From positions 1 to 24,730 of the forward strand of contig SXRC01000120.1 of NCBI GenBank assembly GCA_005793655.1: a stretch of DNA of 24,730 nt. Reading direction: 5' to 3'. Shown in pieces: positions 15,944 through 22,568 of the stretch. Source of the DNA: Actinomycetota bacterium. GTDB lineage: Bacteria > Actinomycetota > Actinomycetes > Nanopelagicales > Nanopelagicaceae. Numbering within the stretch: the stretch's first letter is position 1; every line of letters begins with the position of its first letter. The notes beneath the pieces are model-generated. The model saw only the letters and a program-made list of their open reading frames with translations. It was not told where the DNA came from and did no database searches. The position numbers and the translations under genes were made by a program.

Positions 15944-15975
15944 AAAACATAACATAAAAATGTTAAGAAATGTTA
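15944..15975. promoter_or_regulatory. Probable DeoR-family operator before the transketolase genes
   Basis: TAACAT-AAAA-ATGTTA (15950-15965) is a perfect 6-4-6 palindrome. A further ATGTTA starts at 15970, exactly 10 bp (one helical turn) after the ATGTTA at 15960, and a further AACAT lies at 15946-15950. The site lies between the DeoR regulator stop and the ATG of the transketolase N subunit. On the minus strand TTAACA elements inside it could serve as a -35 box, so a bound repressor would block polymerase. That the neighbouring DeoR protein binds here is inferred from position. Confidence 0.6.
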
Positions 15976-15977
15976 AT

Positions 15978-16745
15978 TTAGGGGGATAAAATTTCCGCTT
16001 CCGAGCCAACAATTTGTGCAATCAAGGCACGACCCTCTGTAGTGGTAATAAATTCATCAACAGCCTCGGCACCACATACTTGAAATGGAGAGGAGAGGTT
16101 TATCTTGGATGAATCCAGCAAAACCATAAGCGATTCACAGCGCTCAACCATCGCACGATTTAAATCCGCGATCTCTTGATCGCGCTCGCTTAAGCCAATT
16201 TTTTTAGATAGCCCACCAGTACCTATCACTGTTCGAGTGGCAAAAAAGCGCTCGATGGTTTCAAGGGCGATGATCCCCGAAGCAGCCATGTCAAGTGTGC
16301 CAATAATCCCACCAATGCTAATTACCTTTATTCCCCTCGAAACCAAAATGGATGCATGGGGCAGGGAGGCTGTAATAACATTTAGGTTTAAATTATTCGG
16401 TAGGAACTGGGCAAAAACTGCGGTGGTAGAGCCCGGACCTAAAAATATTGTCTCACCATCTTCGATTAATGAAGCAGCAAATTGGCCAATTTTTGACTTC
16501 GCAATACTTTGATCCATCGATCTTGGGTGTAAGAGAATATCCCGATTAATTATTTTTACGGATGCACCGCCTCTAGTAACCTTTATATAACCCTGTCTTA
16601 CTAAATTTTGAACATCTCGGCGAACAGTCATTTTTGAAACGTTTAATTCTATAGCTAAACTTTCATAGTCTACGGCGGTCTTAGCAGAAACCCTTTCTAG
16701 AATAATATTTAACCGTTCCGCAGAGAGCAGCCTCTTTTTATTCAT
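15978..16745 (-). CDS. DeoR-family transcriptional regulator
   Basis: From the ATG at 16745 the protein has 255 residues, the normal DeoR-family length. The N-terminal winged helix-turn-helix covers about 7-62, with the family signature VSKMTVRRDVQNLVRQG (36-52). The C-terminal effector domain contains FLGPGSTTAVFAQFL and GLSERDQEIADLNRAM, typical of the sugar-phosphate-sensing DeoRC domain. The longer frame beginning at 16823 is rejected: AAGGA lies 7 bases before the 16745 ATG, and the extra N-terminus would overlap the upstream gene with no similarity to the family. It most likely represses one or both operons until a phosphorylated intermediate accumulates. Confidence 0.9.
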   Translation of the reverse strand: MNKKRLLSAERLNIILERVSAKTAVDYESLAIELNVSKMTVRRDVQNLVRQGYIKVTRGGASVKIINRDILLHPRSMDQSIAKSKIGQFAASLIEDGETIFLGPGSTTAVFAQFLPNNLNLNVITASLPHASILVSRGIKVISIGGIIGTLDMAASGIIALETIERFFATRTVIGTGGLSKKIGLSERDQEIADLNRAMVERCESLMVLLDSSKINLSSPFQVCGAEAVDEFITTTEGRALIAQIVGSEAEILSP

Positions 16746-16755
16746 TACTAAATCC

Positions 16756-17067
16756 TTAGAGTAGAGACTTAGTGTGTTCGCTAGTGAGAATCGGATTACC
16801 TTCGAAAACTTGTGATTTGCCATCCGTCAACCCATCAAGTGCTGCAACTATTTCCTTCACGTGGTTAGTATTTAAGTGCGAATTAAAGGCTTCTCTGGAA
16901 TCAAATACCGCAACTAGAAGAAATCTTCCGGCTTGATCTGGAACTTCATTCACTGAGTATTTGCTTATTCCTGGTTCTTTCCAGGATTCTCTAGCAGTTG
17001 CGTAAATGATTTTGCGAAGCGCTTCTTCGTTACCCGGTTTTGCTGTATAAATTGCAGTAACAACCAA
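16756..17067 (-). CDS. ABM-domain (antibiotic biosynthesis monooxygenase/LsrG-like) small protein
   Basis: The 103-residue protein is one ABM domain, a ferredoxin-like alpha-beta fold usually forming dimers. Visible landmarks are the first strand VVTAIYTAKPGNEEAL, the EPGISKYSV segment near 31-39, and FDSREAFNSHLNTNHV (55-70), which carries the conserved F-x-S-x-E-A-x-x-x-H pattern. Family members include monooxygenases, the L-rhamnose mutarotase-like proteins and LsrG, an isomerase for phosphorylated autoinducer-2. Beside kinases and a sugar importer, an isomerase or mutarotase role is more likely than oxygenation. It starts with TTG, supported by GGAGG 8 bases upstream, and leads the minus operon; DeoR follows after 10 bp. 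Confidence 0.8.
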   Translation of the reverse strand: MVVTAIYTAKPGNEEALRKIIYATARESWKEPGISKYSVNEVPDQAGRFLLVAVFDSREAFNSHLNTNHVKEIVAALDGLTDGKSQVFEGNPILTSEHTKSLL

Positions 17068-17098
17068 TCTGCTTGCCTCCCTAACTCCATTTTAAAAA

Positions 17099-17127
17099 AT
17101 CATACTACTAAGCTGACTCAAGCACAA
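17099..17127 (-). promoter_or_regulatory. Promoter of the minus-strand operon
   Basis: On the minus strand TTGTGC (17122-17127) and TATGAT (17099-17104) are separated by exactly 17 bases. Transcription would begin near 17092, about 25 bases before the TTG of the ABM gene, with GGAGG in between. The promoter lies inside the island, about 130 bp from the tRNA-Tyr 3' end, so the operon does not depend on read-through from the tRNA. Confidence 0.55.
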
Positions 17128-17255
17128 TAATTACTTTCCTAAAAGAAAATCAACTTTATTAATTTAGTGCTACCAAATACAAACCCGATTGCTCTCTTCC
17201 AGATAGAGGGCATCACCTTTTTGAACGTTGAATGCTTGGCATATAGATAAGCTAA

Positions 17256-17271
17256 CTGGTGGCGGGTGAAG
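17256..17271 (-). repeat. Right direct repeat at the 3' end of tRNA-Tyr (att-like site)
   Basis: These 16 bases, identical in sequence and direction to 1843-1858, cover one flanking base, the encoded CCA, the discriminator, the 3' acceptor strand and the first T-stem bases of the intact tRNA gene. With the left copy they enclose about 15.4 kb. Confidence 0.55.
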
Positions 17272-17342
17272 GATTTGAACCTACGAAGGCATAAGCCGGG
17301 GGATTTACAGTCCCCTCCCATTGGCCGCTCGGGCAACCCGCC
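17257..17342 (-). tRNA. tRNA-Tyr (anticodon GTA), with encoded CCA
   Basis: On the minus strand the acceptor strands GGCGGGT (17336-17342) and ACCCGCC (17261-17267) pair perfectly, followed by discriminator A and an encoded CCA (17257-17259). The anticodon stem GGGGA/TCCCC encloses loop CTGTAAA with anticodon GTA at 17306-17308. A long variable arm and the T-arm GTTCAAAT element are present, as expected for a class II bacterial tRNA-Tyr. The 86-nt length includes the CCA. Its 3' end points into the metabolic block, and the last bases recur at 1843-1858, marking it as the probable insertion target. Confidence 0.95.
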
Positions 17343-17401
17343 AAGATTGTTAAGCGTCAGTGAAGTCTAAAGCCTAGGCAGTTGTAATGCCAAAAGGGCA
17401 A

Positions 17402-18643
17402 TTATTTATCGCTATACCGTGCAATAAATCGAACATGATCTGGGTTTAATTCTGCAATTGTTCTTGCGCCAAGTAATTTCATAGTGCGAGAGATTTGTGT
17501 TTTTAAAATATCCAAAGCTCTGTCAACACCAGGTTTGCCACCTGCCATTAAGCCATAAAGATAAGCCCTGCCAATCCAGGTGAATTTTGCGCCAGCAGCA
17601 AGTGCTGCCACCACATCTGCGCCATGCATAATTCCAGTATCGATATGAACCTCTGCCTTGTTGCCCACAGCTTTTACGACCTCTGGCAATAGGTGAAGTG
17701 GCACTGGGGCTCTATCTAACTGCCGGCCACCATGATTTGAAAGAATTATTGCATCTGCACCAGATGCAATAGACATCAACGCGTCATCAACATTTTGAAT
17801 TCCTTTTACTACCAAACTTCCCTGCCATTGGTCTCTAATCCACTTTAGATCCTCATAAGTAATGGTTGGATCAAACATTGAATCAAGAAGCTCTGCCACG
17901 GTGCCATTCCAAGAATCTAAGGATGCAAATTTAAGCGGATCGGTGGTTAGAAAGTTTATCCACCAAGCGGGACGAGGTATTGCGTTAAGTATTGTTTTAG
18001 ATGTAAGTGAGGGTGGGATAGTCATGCCATTTCGCACATCACGTAATCTGGCGCCAGCAACTGGCACATCAACAGTTAAGACCAATGTGTCAAAGCCAGC
18101 ATTCTTTGCCCGCTCAACCAAAGCCATACTGCGGTCGCGATCTTTCCACATATAAAGCTGAAACCAATTACGACCATTTGGTGCAGCCTTTGCTACATCT
18201 TCAATTGACCTAGTTCCCATTGTTGAAAGTGTGAAAGGTATACCTGCATCATAAGCAGCACATGCACCTGCATATTCACCCTCAGTCTGCATCATTCTGG
18301 TAAAACCAGTTGGTGCTATTCCAATTGGCATACTCATCTTTTTGCCAAGCATGTTAACTGAAAGGTCAACATCTTTAACATTACGTAATATCTTGGGTTG
18401 AAACTCTAATTTTTCATAACCTTCTCTAGCCCTGAGCAAACTGGTTTCAGTATCAGCACCACCATCTGTGTAATCAAATGGTGCTTGAGGGGTACGACGT
18501 TTTGCAATATCTCTTAAATCATTAATGGTGAGCGCTCTGGTGAGCCGGCGCTTACGAGGACTCCAAATTACTTTTCGAAATTTTAATAATTGAGCAAGAT
18601 CTTTCGGACTTGGTATGCGTCGCTTCACCTTCACCTGGCTCAC
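17402..18643 (-). CDS. lldD: FMN-dependent alpha-hydroxy-acid (L-lactate) dehydrogenase
   Basis: The 413-residue protein is a complete member of the FMN-dependent alpha-hydroxy-acid dehydrogenase family (TIM barrel). Residues include [11 protein letters not shown] (56-66), PIGIAPTGF (106-114), a Lys in VVKGIQ (Lys280), the catalytic His304 with substrate Arg307 in SNHGGRQLD, and FMN-phosphate contacts in [11 protein letters not shown] and IGRAYLYG. The most likely reaction is oxidation of L-lactate to pyruvate with electrons passed to quinone or cytochrome. Related enzymes act on glycolate or mandelate, or (MftD) in mycofactocin systems, and these are not excluded. The GTG start has GGAG 5 bases before it. 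The first 40 residues are strongly basic. The tRNA-Tyr gene follows on the same strand. Confidence 0.85.
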   Translation of the reverse strand: MSQVKVKRRIPSPKDLAQLLKFRKVIWSPRKRRLTRALTINDLRDIAKRRTPQAPFDYTDGGADTETSLLRAREGYEKLEFQPKILRNVKDVDLSVNMLGKKMSMPIGIAPTGFTRMMQTEGEYAGACAAYDAGIPFTLSTMGTRSIEDVAKAAPNGRNWFQLYMWKDRDRSMALVERAKNAGFDTLVLTVDVPVAGARLRDVRNGMTIPPSLTSKTILNAIPRPAWWINFLTTDPLKFASLDSWNGTVAELLDSMFDPTITYEDLKWIRDQWQGSLVVKGIQNVDDALMSIASGADAIILSNHGGRQLDRAPVPLHLLPEVVKAVGNKAEVHIDTGIMHGADVVAALAAGAKFTWIGRAYLYGLMAGGKPGVDRALDILKTQISRTMKLLGARTIAELNPDHVRFIARYSDK

Positions 18644-18709
18644 TACCGCTCCAATTCATTTTTGTATTACTCGGAAAAATCTAATCAATTTAACTAGTAA
18701 AGTATAGAC

Positions 18710-19198
18710 ATGGCCGATAGTAGTTTTGACATAGTCTCAAAAATTGATCAAATGGAGTTGGATAACGCCTTCAATCAATGTGATCGTGAGATCGCAACCC
18801 GGTATGACTTTAAGAACACCGACACCAAGATAGAAAAAACTGGCTTAAAGGTCTTACTAGAATCAGGCACTGAAGAGCGGGTGAAAGCGGCGTTGGATGT
18901 ATTGAAGGATAAATTAATCAAACGGAATGTTTCGTTAAAACACCTTGATGCCAGTGAGCCAGCGTTAAGTGGTAAAACTTATCGAATCAATTGTGAGTTT
19001 AAAGAGGGTATCTCAACTGAGAATGCAAAAAAGATTGCCAAGTTCTTAAAAGAAAAAGGAGCTAAGTCTTTAAAGACTCAGATCCAAGGTGATGAACTTC
19101 GGGTTTCAAGCAAGAGTCGTGATGATTTACAAACTGCCATTGCCCAGGTCAAGAAGGAAACTTGGGAGTTTGCAGTTCAATTTACCAACTACCGATAA
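18710..19198 (+). CDS. yajQ: YajQ/UPF0234 nucleotide-binding protein
   Basis: At 162 residues this matches the YajQ family in length and sequence: it opens with [19 protein letters not shown], followed by [16 protein letters not shown] (28-43), and ends with [19 protein letters not shown] and FAVQFTNYR. The fold is two ferredoxin-like repeats. Members bind nucleotides, and some bind cyclic di-GMP and influence transcription; the cellular role here is unknown. It is divergent from lldD with 66 bp between. No Shine-Dalgarno precedes the ATG, and AT-rich TAAAGT/TATAGA elements lie right before it, so leaderless initiation is possible. Confidence 0.93.
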   Translation: MADSSFDIVSKIDQMELDNAFNQCDREIATRYDFKNTDTKIEKTGLKVLLESGTEERVKAALDVLKDKLIKRNVSLKHLDASEPALSGKTYRINCEFKEGISTENAKKIAKFLKEKGAKSLKTQIQGDELRVSSKSRDDLQTAIAQVKKETWEFAVQFTNYR

Positions 19199-19214
19199 AT
19201 AATTTAAGGATAAT

Positions 19215-20105
19215 TTGAAGCTAAATGGTTTAGGGATTTTCTATGGTGTTAGTGCTTATGTAATTTGGGGTTTGCTGCCAGTTTATTGGCGGTGGCTTGA
19301 GCGCGCATCTGCTTTTGAAATATTAGCCAACCGTGGGGTCTGGTCATTGGTGGTATGTCTACTCTTTCTAACCTTTCAAAAACAATTACGAGCTGCCTTT
19401 AAATTAATTACAAATATCAAAACCTTCATTACTCTGGCCTTATCCTCATTCTTGCTGACTTTAAACTGGGGAATTTATATCTGGGCGGTTTCAGTAGATC
19501 GAGTAGTTGAGGCATCACTTGGTTATTACATGACCCCACTTGTCGTAGTTTGTTTTGGAGTTTTAATATTGAAGGAGAGGTTGAATGAGGCACAAAAGTT
19601 CTCACTTACCTTTGCTGGTATTGGTGTTGGCGTGCTAACTGTAGCCTTCGGCCAAATTCCTCTTGTTGCCTTTGGTCTAGCTTTTAGTTGGGGTTGTTAT
19701 GCATTGGTTAAAAAACAGCTTGATGCCAACTCCTTGCAAACCTTATCAATTGAAATGTTGTTTGCACTCATTCCAAGTTTGACTTATATGTTCTACCTAA
19801 TGAGCAATGACAAAGCCCAATTTGGTACAGATCTTTGGTTCTCACTATCTCTTATGTCCGCTGGCTTATTAACAGTAATACCACTACTTATGTTTAACTC
19901 CGCTGCTACTAGCCTGCCGTTGACGATTACTGGATTACTTGGCTATATAAACCCAACAATCATGTTCCTAGTCGGCTTTGTTCTCTTTGACGAGCCATTG
20001 ACATTTACAAAGATATTGGGGTTTATATTTATTTGGGTCGCACTTATCGTATTAGGTATTAATATGTATAAATCAGGTAGAGCGACTAACCAAAGCAAAG
20101 GTTAG
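19215..20105 (+). CDS. rarD: RarD-type EamA-family transporter
   Basis: The 296-residue membrane protein has about ten hydrophobic segments, opening with GLGIFYGVSAYVIWGLLPVY, the characteristic start of RarD (chloramphenicol-sensitive protein family). The WGIYIWAV, GYYMTPL and FIWVALIVL stretches are also typical. EamA transporters move small metabolites across the inner membrane; RarD's natural substrate is not established. The TTG start at 19215 is preceded by AAGGAT at 19206-19211 and lies 16 bp after yajQ, so the two are probably co-transcribed. Its 3' end overlaps the convergent polyprenyl synthase gene by 33 bp. Confidence 0.88.
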   Translation: MKLNGLGIFYGVSAYVIWGLLPVYWRWLERASAFEILANRGVWSLVVCLLFLTFQKQLRAAFKLITNIKTFITLALSSFLLTLNWGIYIWAVSVDRVVEASLGYYMTPLVVVCFGVLILKERLNEAQKFSLTFAGIGVGVLTVAFGQIPLVAFGLAFSWGCYALVKKQLDANSLQTLSIEMLFALIPSLTYMFYLMSNDKAQFGTDLWFSLSLMSAGLLTVIPLLMFNSAATSLPLTITGLLGYINPTIMFLVGFVLFDEPLTFTKILGFIFIWVALIVLGINMYKSGRATNQSKG

Positions 20106-21059
20106 ATTTTTAAGCGCATCTTTAGCGGTGCATTCTGGTAGATCAATAAGTACATCGTTTGCTTCGGTAGCAATTTTCCCTAAATATGCCTTCACCTTTT
20201 CCATCACCTTATGAGTGCGAAGCTCTTGGATAACCTGAGATAGATCCTCATCACTAATTGGTTTAGTTAATCTACTAATTAATTCCTTATCAGCAGGATC
20301 ATTCTCTGCAATCACAGATAAGGTAACTAAAGTGGGAATGCCCTCCTTTAAATCAGTTCCTGGTGTTTTACCAGATGCTGTCTCATCACTTGCAACATCT
20401 AGTAGATCATCAGCAACTTGAAATGCGATTCCAACTTTTTCACCAAACTTAGTTAAGCACTCAACAACTTGCGGTGACGCACCCGATAACAAGGCACCAA
20501 ATCTGGCACTTGTTGCAATAAGTGAGCCAGTTTTATCCGCTACCACCTTCATATAGTGATCTATTTGTGAGAGTCCATCACTTTTGCCCTGCGTCTCTTT
20601 AATTTGACCAATTACTAAGCGCTCAAATGTTTTTGCTTGCAGCTTCACTGCATCTGGTCCGATATCTGCCAACATATCTGAGACCTTGGAGAAAAGGTAA
20701 TCACCAGTCAAAATAGCAACTGCGTTGTTCCATTTCTTATTGGCACTGATTACTCCCCGTCTTAAAACCGCATCATCCATCACATCATCGTGATATAAAG
20801 TTGCAAGATGGGTAAGTTCACAACAAACAGCTGCTTTAATAATGTCATAATTTGTTGGATCACCAAATTGCGCAGCTAGTAAGGTTAGAAGTGGCCTAAG
20901 TCGTTTGCCTCCTGCTTCAACTAAGTGCCTTGAAGTTTCAACCACTAATGGATAATCCCCTTTGATGTGCTCGCGCATTAACTCCTCAACTTTTTTCATA
21001 TCAGCAATCAAAGAGGCCTCAAGGGATGGATCTAAATTAGGAATTCCGATCTTATTCAT
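20073..21059 (-). CDS. All-trans polyprenyl diphosphate synthase
   Basis: The 328-residue enzyme has all class I isoprenyl synthase motifs: GGKRLRP (50-56), the first aspartate-rich motif DDVMD (91-95) followed by RRG, and the second DDLLD (217-221). It condenses isopentenyl diphosphate with an allylic primer to make a long all-trans chain, most likely the side chain of menaquinone. The start directly follows the nuoN stop (TAA then ATG, no gap). This fits a role supplying the quinone used by the NADH dehydrogenase encoded upstream. Product length cannot be fixed without checking the residues before the first motif: LATLYH there, with small residues, favours long chains. Confidence 0.9.
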   Translation of the reverse strand: MNKIGIPNLDPSLEASLIADMKKVEELMREHIKGDYPLVVETSRHLVEAGGKRLRPLLTLLAAQFGDPTNYDIIKAAVCCELTHLATLYHDDVMDDAVLRRGVISANKKWNNAVAILTGDYLFSKVSDMLADIGPDAVKLQAKTFERLVIGQIKETQGKSDGLSQIDHYMKVVADKTGSLIATSARFGALLSGASPQVVECLTKFGEKVGIAFQVADDLLDVASDETASGKTPGTDLKEGIPTLVTLSVIAENDPADKELISRLTKPISDEDLSQVIQELRTHKVMEKVKAYLGKIATEANDVLIDLPECTAKDALKNLTFALVSRST

Positions 21060-22568
21060 TTATCTTAAAAAGTTAGCAAAGTTATCTGCGCCATTAAGAA
21101 GCAGTGATGGTGCTAAACCTAAAATGATTGAAATCAGTGTGGCTATGGTGATAGAGATCCTGCTCTTAACTGATGGGATAATAACCGACACAGAATCATT
21201 TATTGGATCGGTAAAGAAAATCATAATAATTACTCGGATATAGAAGAACGCTGCAATAGCACTTGCTAATACGCCAACTACTACCAGTGCGATATTTCCA
21301 GATTTATACGCTGCTGAAAAAATAGCAAACTTTGCAATAAAGCCAGAGGTGAGTGGAATTCCAGCAAAACTAAGAAGCAAGAAGGCGAATACCCCTGCTA
21401 CCAACGGTGACTTTTTCCCTAAACCAATCCAGCGATTTAGATCAGTGACCTCACCAGCTGAGTCCTTGACTAATCCGATGATGCCAAAGGCTGCGAGCGT
21501 GGTGAAACCATATGCAAATAGATAAAAGAGTGAAGCGGCTAGGCCATCCTTATTTAATGCCACAACTCCTGAAAGTAAAAATCCGGCGTGAGCAATAGAT
21601 GAGTAGGCAAGCATTCGTTTGATGTCACGCTGTGTGATTGCAACAATTGAGCCAAATATCATGGTCAAGATTGCAGTGACAGTAATTATTGGTTGCCAAA
21701 GGGTTTGTGACTGCGCAAATCCAACATAGAAGATTCTTAATATCGCACCAAAGGCTGCCACCTTGGTGCAAGCGGCCATAAATGCAGTAATTGGTGTTGG
21801 TGCACCTTGATAAACATCTGGGGTCCAGGAGTGAAATGGAACAGCGCTGATTTTAAATAGTAAGCCAACTGAGATGAAAACAATTCCAATCAGCAAAAAT
21901 ACCTCATTGGCAGTACCAAATGCTGCGCTGATACCAGATAGTGAAATAGTTCCGGCATATCCATAGAGAAAAGCTGCACCAAATAAGAAAAACGCTGACG
22001 CATACGCACCTAATAAGAAGTATTTAAGGGCTGCTTCTTGTGAAAGTAAGCGCTTGCGCCGGCTTAATCCAGCCAATAAGTAAAGTGGGAGTGACAAAAC
22101 TTCGAGTGCTACAAATAATGTAATTAAATCAGTGGCAACTGGAAATAGCATCATGCCACCTACTGCAAACAAGAACAGTGGGAAGATCTCAGTTTGCTGG
22201 CTCTTTTGTTGCAGTGCGTTGATCTCTTCACTTGATCCTGGCACCGCAGATGCTTGAGGAACAAAGTTATCTTGATCTGCAATTAGTAATACCGCAACAA
22301 GTGCAAGTAAGACCACTGTCGCTTGCAAGAAAATACCAGCTTTATCAATAGCTACCGAGTTAACTGCTGCGGTGGTAGAGCTTAGATCTCTTATTCGCCA
22401 AAGTTGTTGCAGTGCTAGCAGCAATGCGCCAACACTTATTGTCAATTGAACCGCTGCTCTGTGAGTTTTTGCTAAAAAAGCCTCAACTAGTACCCCAGCA
22501 ACTGCGCCACCAAAAACGATCAACATAGCTGCAAGCAATGAGTAGGAAAGTGATGGCGCAGTTAACAT
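21060..22568 (-). CDS. nuoN: NADH-quinone oxidoreductase subunit N
   Basis: The 502-residue polytopic membrane protein is one of the three antiporter-like proton-pumping subunits of respiratory complex I. The charged residues expected on the pumping axis are visible: a Glu in ALEVLSLPLYLLAG, a Lys in LFKISAVPFHSWTPD, and a Lys in MAACTKVAAFG. The segment PFHSWTPDVYQGAPTPITAF is diagnostic for NuoN. The start overlaps the nuoM stop by one base (TAATG) and is preceded by AGGTGA. As usual, it is the last nuo gene. Confidence 0.95.
   Translation of the reverse strand: MLTAPSLSYSLLAAMLIVFGGAVAGVLVEAFLAKTHRAAVQLTISVGALLLALQQLWRIRDLSSTTAAVNSVAIDKAGIFLQATVVLLALVAVLLIADQDNFVPQASAVPGSSEEINALQQKSQQTEIFPLFLFAVGGMMLFPVATDLITLFVALEVLSLPLYLLAGLSRRKRLLSQEAALKYFLLGAYASAFFLFGAAFLYGYAGTISLSGISAAFGTANEVFLLIGIVFISVGLLFKISAVPFHSWTPDVYQGAPTPITAFMAACTKVAAFGAILRIFYVGFAQSQTLWQPIITVTAILTMIFGSIVAITQRDIKRMLAYSSIAHAGFLLSGVVALNKDGLAASLFYLFAYGFTTLAAFGIIGLVKDSAGEVTDLNRWIGLGKKSPLVAGVFAFLLLSFAGIPLTSGFIAKFAIFSAAYKSGNIALVVVGVLASAIAAFFYIRVIIMIFFTDPINDSVSVIIPSVKSRISITIATLISIILGLAPSLLLNGADNFANFLR

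Larger units (their letters stand above)
1843..17271. mobile_element. Putative tRNA-Tyr-associated genomic island carrying a sugar-catabolic cluster
   Basis: The block lies between a detached copy of the tRNA-Tyr 3' end and the intact tRNA gene. It contains exactly two complete convergent operons with a common metabolic theme, and no housekeeping genes. Genes outside it (glycosyltransferases on the left; lldD, yajQ, rarD, nuo on the right) are unrelated to it. Against mobility: I see no integrase, excisionase, replication or transfer gene, and base composition is not obviously different by eye. It could be an old island that has lost its integrase, or a cassette moved by enzymes acting in trans or by homologous exchange between flanking tRNA copies. 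Confidence 0.5.

Noticed and set aside
16746..16823. A 26-residue N-terminal extension of the DeoR regulator
   Set aside because: The extension overlaps the ABM gene and has no family similarity, whereas an AAGGA ribosome site directly precedes the ATG at 16745.
2158..17067. Lower GC content in the block as proof of transfer
   Set aside because: Sample lines inside and outside the block look similarly AT-rich by eye, so composition does not support or exclude transfer without a proper calculation.
17162..17240. An imperfect hairpin downstream of tRNA-Tyr considered as a terminator
   Set aside because: The stem (GCCCTCT/AGAGAGC) has a mismatch and no T-run follows it on the tRNA strand.
17380..17401. 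A TGCC-AAAA-GGGCA hairpin after lldD considered as a terminator
   Set aside because: The stem is short and bulged, and no T-tract follows it in the direction of lldD transcription.
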